In this document: positions 4,766 through 6,021 of the stretch, piece by piece | Position numbering within the stretch: the stretch's first letter is position 1 | Layout of the letters: each line of letters begins with the position of its first letter | NCBI GenBank assembly: GCA_028697565.1 | Contig: JAQVEU010000056.1 | Span: 1-6,021 of the forward strand | DNA: 6,021 bases | Origin: Candidatus Ratteibacteria bacterium | Lineage (GTDB): Bacteria > Ratteibacteria > UBA8468 > B48-G9 > JAFGKM01 | Reading direction: 5' to 3' | Notes under the pieces: model-generated | Databases searched by the model: none | Told to the model about the DNA's origin: nothing | The model's input: the letters and a program-made list of their open reading frames with translations, nothing else | Translations under genes and position numbers: made by a program

Positions 4766-6021
4766 TTATATCCTTACAAGTTTTACTGAATGTATAGCCG
4801 GAAACTCCTCTATCTTTTCTAATACCTCTGTATCTATTTCCTGGTCAAGGTTTAAAACAGTGATTGCCTTACCTCCTTTTTTGTCCCTGCCCAGGGTCAT
4901 AGAGGCAATGTTAACTCCGCTCTTTCCTAATATGGTTCCTATATGCCCCATTATTCCTGGTTTATCTTCATTGTAACAAACAAGGAGATACCCATCAGGA
5001 GATGCATCCACAGAAAACCCATCTATCTTTACAATTCTTTCTTCACCTTTCTTTATAATAGTTCCTGATGCAGATACCTCATTACTATTTTTTACAGAAA
5101 CTGTTATAAGATTTGTAAATTCTCCGCCACTTGCCTCCCGTTCTTCTATCAGAGTTATTCCTCTTTCTTTAAGGATAAGAGGGGCATTAACAGAGTTTAT
5201 CTTATCATTTCCTCTCTGTAAAAACCCTATTAGGATATTTGCCCTTAAGAGTGAAAGGTCATAGTTTGTTATCTCTCCGGAGTATGTTATATGAATCTGT
5301 TTTGTTGTGTCTTCGGTTATCTGTTTTAAGAAGATGCCGAGTTTTTGTCCCAGGGAAAGATACCCCCTGAGTTTTTCCATAGATGCCTTATCAAGAGAAG
5401 GCAGGTTTACTGCATTATGTACCTCCTGTGTTGTAAGTGCCTGTACGAGCTGTGATGCAAGCTGCTGGGCAACATTTACCTGTGCCTCTTTTGTAGAGGC
5501 GCCCAGATGAGGAGTAACAATCACCTGCTCTAATTTTAAAAGTGGATTGTCTGGATCCGGTGGCTCCTTTTCAAACACATCAATTGCAGCCCCTTTTACC
5601 TTCCCCTGCTGGATATACATAGCAAGTGCTTCCTCATCAATAATTCCACCTCTGGAACAGTTGATTATACACACACCTTCTTTCATTATCTCAAACTCTT
5701 TTTCTCCTATGAGGTGATATGTTGAGTCGTTAAGAGGAATATGCAGTGTAATGAAATCAGAATTTTTCAGTAGACCGGGCAGGCCCATTATAGTTATGCC
5801 TGTCTCTTCCATGGATGTCTTATCAACATATGGGTCGTATCCGATAATCTTCATTCCGAGGCTGTTTGCTACTGCTGCGACTCTTCTTCCAATTCTTCCA
5901 AGTCCTATAATACCCAATGTTTTGTTATAGACCTCTGTCCCCATAAACTTCTTTTTTTCCCACTGCCCATTCTTGAGTGACTGGTTTTCCGCCGGAATGT
6001 TTCTTACAAGAGCAAGTCGCA
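4766..6021 (-). CDS. serA: D-3-phosphoglycerate dehydrogenase, 5' end outside the window
   Basis: Cytosolic NAD-dependent enzyme that oxidises 3-phosphoglycerate to 3-phosphohydroxypyruvate, the first step of serine synthesis. The frame runs off the right edge: codons upstream of ATG 5944 read RLALVRNIPAENQSLKNGQW, which is standard SerA sequence, so that ATG is internal. About 417 residues are visible; a 520-530 residue long form is implied, with roughly 110 missing. In fragment numbering: NAD-binding GLGRIG at 39-44; catalytic R123 in NCSRGG, E152 in FEKEPP and H171 in TPHLGAST; an intervening allosteric-substrate-binding region at about 205-335; and a C-terminal ACT domain at about 343-417 (YLLVCYNEDKPGIMGHIGTI), where serine feedback is expected from the family. 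The stop TAA is at 4768-4766. No clear terminator follows. Confidence 0.96.
   Translation of the reverse strand, partial: RLALVRNIPAENQSLKNGQWEKKKFMGTEVYNKTLGIIGLGRIGRRVAAVANSLGMKIIGYDPYVDKTSMEETGITIMGLPGLLKNSDFITLHIPLNDSTYHLIGEKEFEIMKEGVCIINCSRGGIIDEEALAMYIQQGKVKGAAIDVFEKEPPDPDNPLLKLEQVIVTPHLGASTKEAQVNVAQQLASQLVQALTTQEVHNAVNLPSLDKASMEKLRGYLSLGQKLGIFLKQITEDTTKQIHITYSGEITNYDLSLLRANILIGFLQRGNDKINSVNAPLILKERGITLIEEREASGGEFTNLITVSVKNSNEVSASGTIIKKGEERIVKIDGFSVDASPDGYLLVCYNEDKPGIMGHIGTILGKSGVNIASMTLGRDKKGGKAITVLNLDQEIDTEVLEKIEEFPAIHSVKLVRI

Noticed and set aside
4512..4976. Plus-strand frame of 154 codons beginning MRGEGPGEGE
   Set aside because: The beginning is the GAGGGTGAGG repeat in translation and the end is antisense to the SerA ACT domain, so it is a chance frame.

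Overview
The window looks like a piece of a bacterial chromosome of moderate-to-low GC carrying ordinary housekeeping genes, separated by two stretches of interspersed repeats. Gene order is queC (+), a glyoxalase II-like metallo-beta-lactamase-fold hydrolase (-), lepB (+), an HU-family gene (-), rny (-) and a serA that runs off the right edge (-). RNase Y, a short signal peptidase I of the Gram-positive length class and a long type-I SerA do not settle the lineage. RNase Y argues against typical Gammaproteobacteria. The CT-rich hairpin modules and the 'taaactcaaaatcc' and 'gctacctgctactct' type filler sequences resemble what is often seen in uncultured candidate-phylum genomes. I would guess such a lineage, with low confidence.

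Region by region. Positions 1-265 are a gene-free repeat mosaic followed by a short queC leader. The true queC start is at 266; the open frame extending upstream of it is translated repeat. Positions 266-1496 hold queC and the hydrolase gene, convergent and overlapping by 62 bp at their 3' ends. Positions 1497-1570 are a 74-bp divergent promoter region. There the -10 boxes sit so close to both start codons that both mRNAs are predicted to be leaderless or nearly so. Positions 1571-2080 are lepB. A strong hairpin at 2087-2130 separates it from the convergent HU gene (2138-2407), which has a textbook sigma70 promoter and Shine-Dalgarno site. Positions 2551-4134 are rny, with an odd start region in which the best Shine-Dalgarno site overlaps the GTG start codon. 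Positions 4135-4765 are a 630-bp gene-free stretch, most of it packed with direct and inverted repeats; several modules are reverse complements of modules at 1-110. Positions 4766-6021 are serA, missing its N-terminal part.

The genes do not form one pathway: preQ0 synthesis (tRNA queuosine), thiol-ester or related hydrolysis, protein export, nucleoid structure, mRNA decay and serine synthesis. HU and rny lie on the same strand, but HU has its own promoter. I see no CRISPR array, transposase, phage gene, tRNA or rRNA, and no clear new multi-gene system. The points most worth a second look are the leaderless divergent promoters, the rny start, the queC/hydrolase antisense overlap, and the repeat mosaics that stand upstream of queC and rny with several modules in the same polarity relative to the gene.
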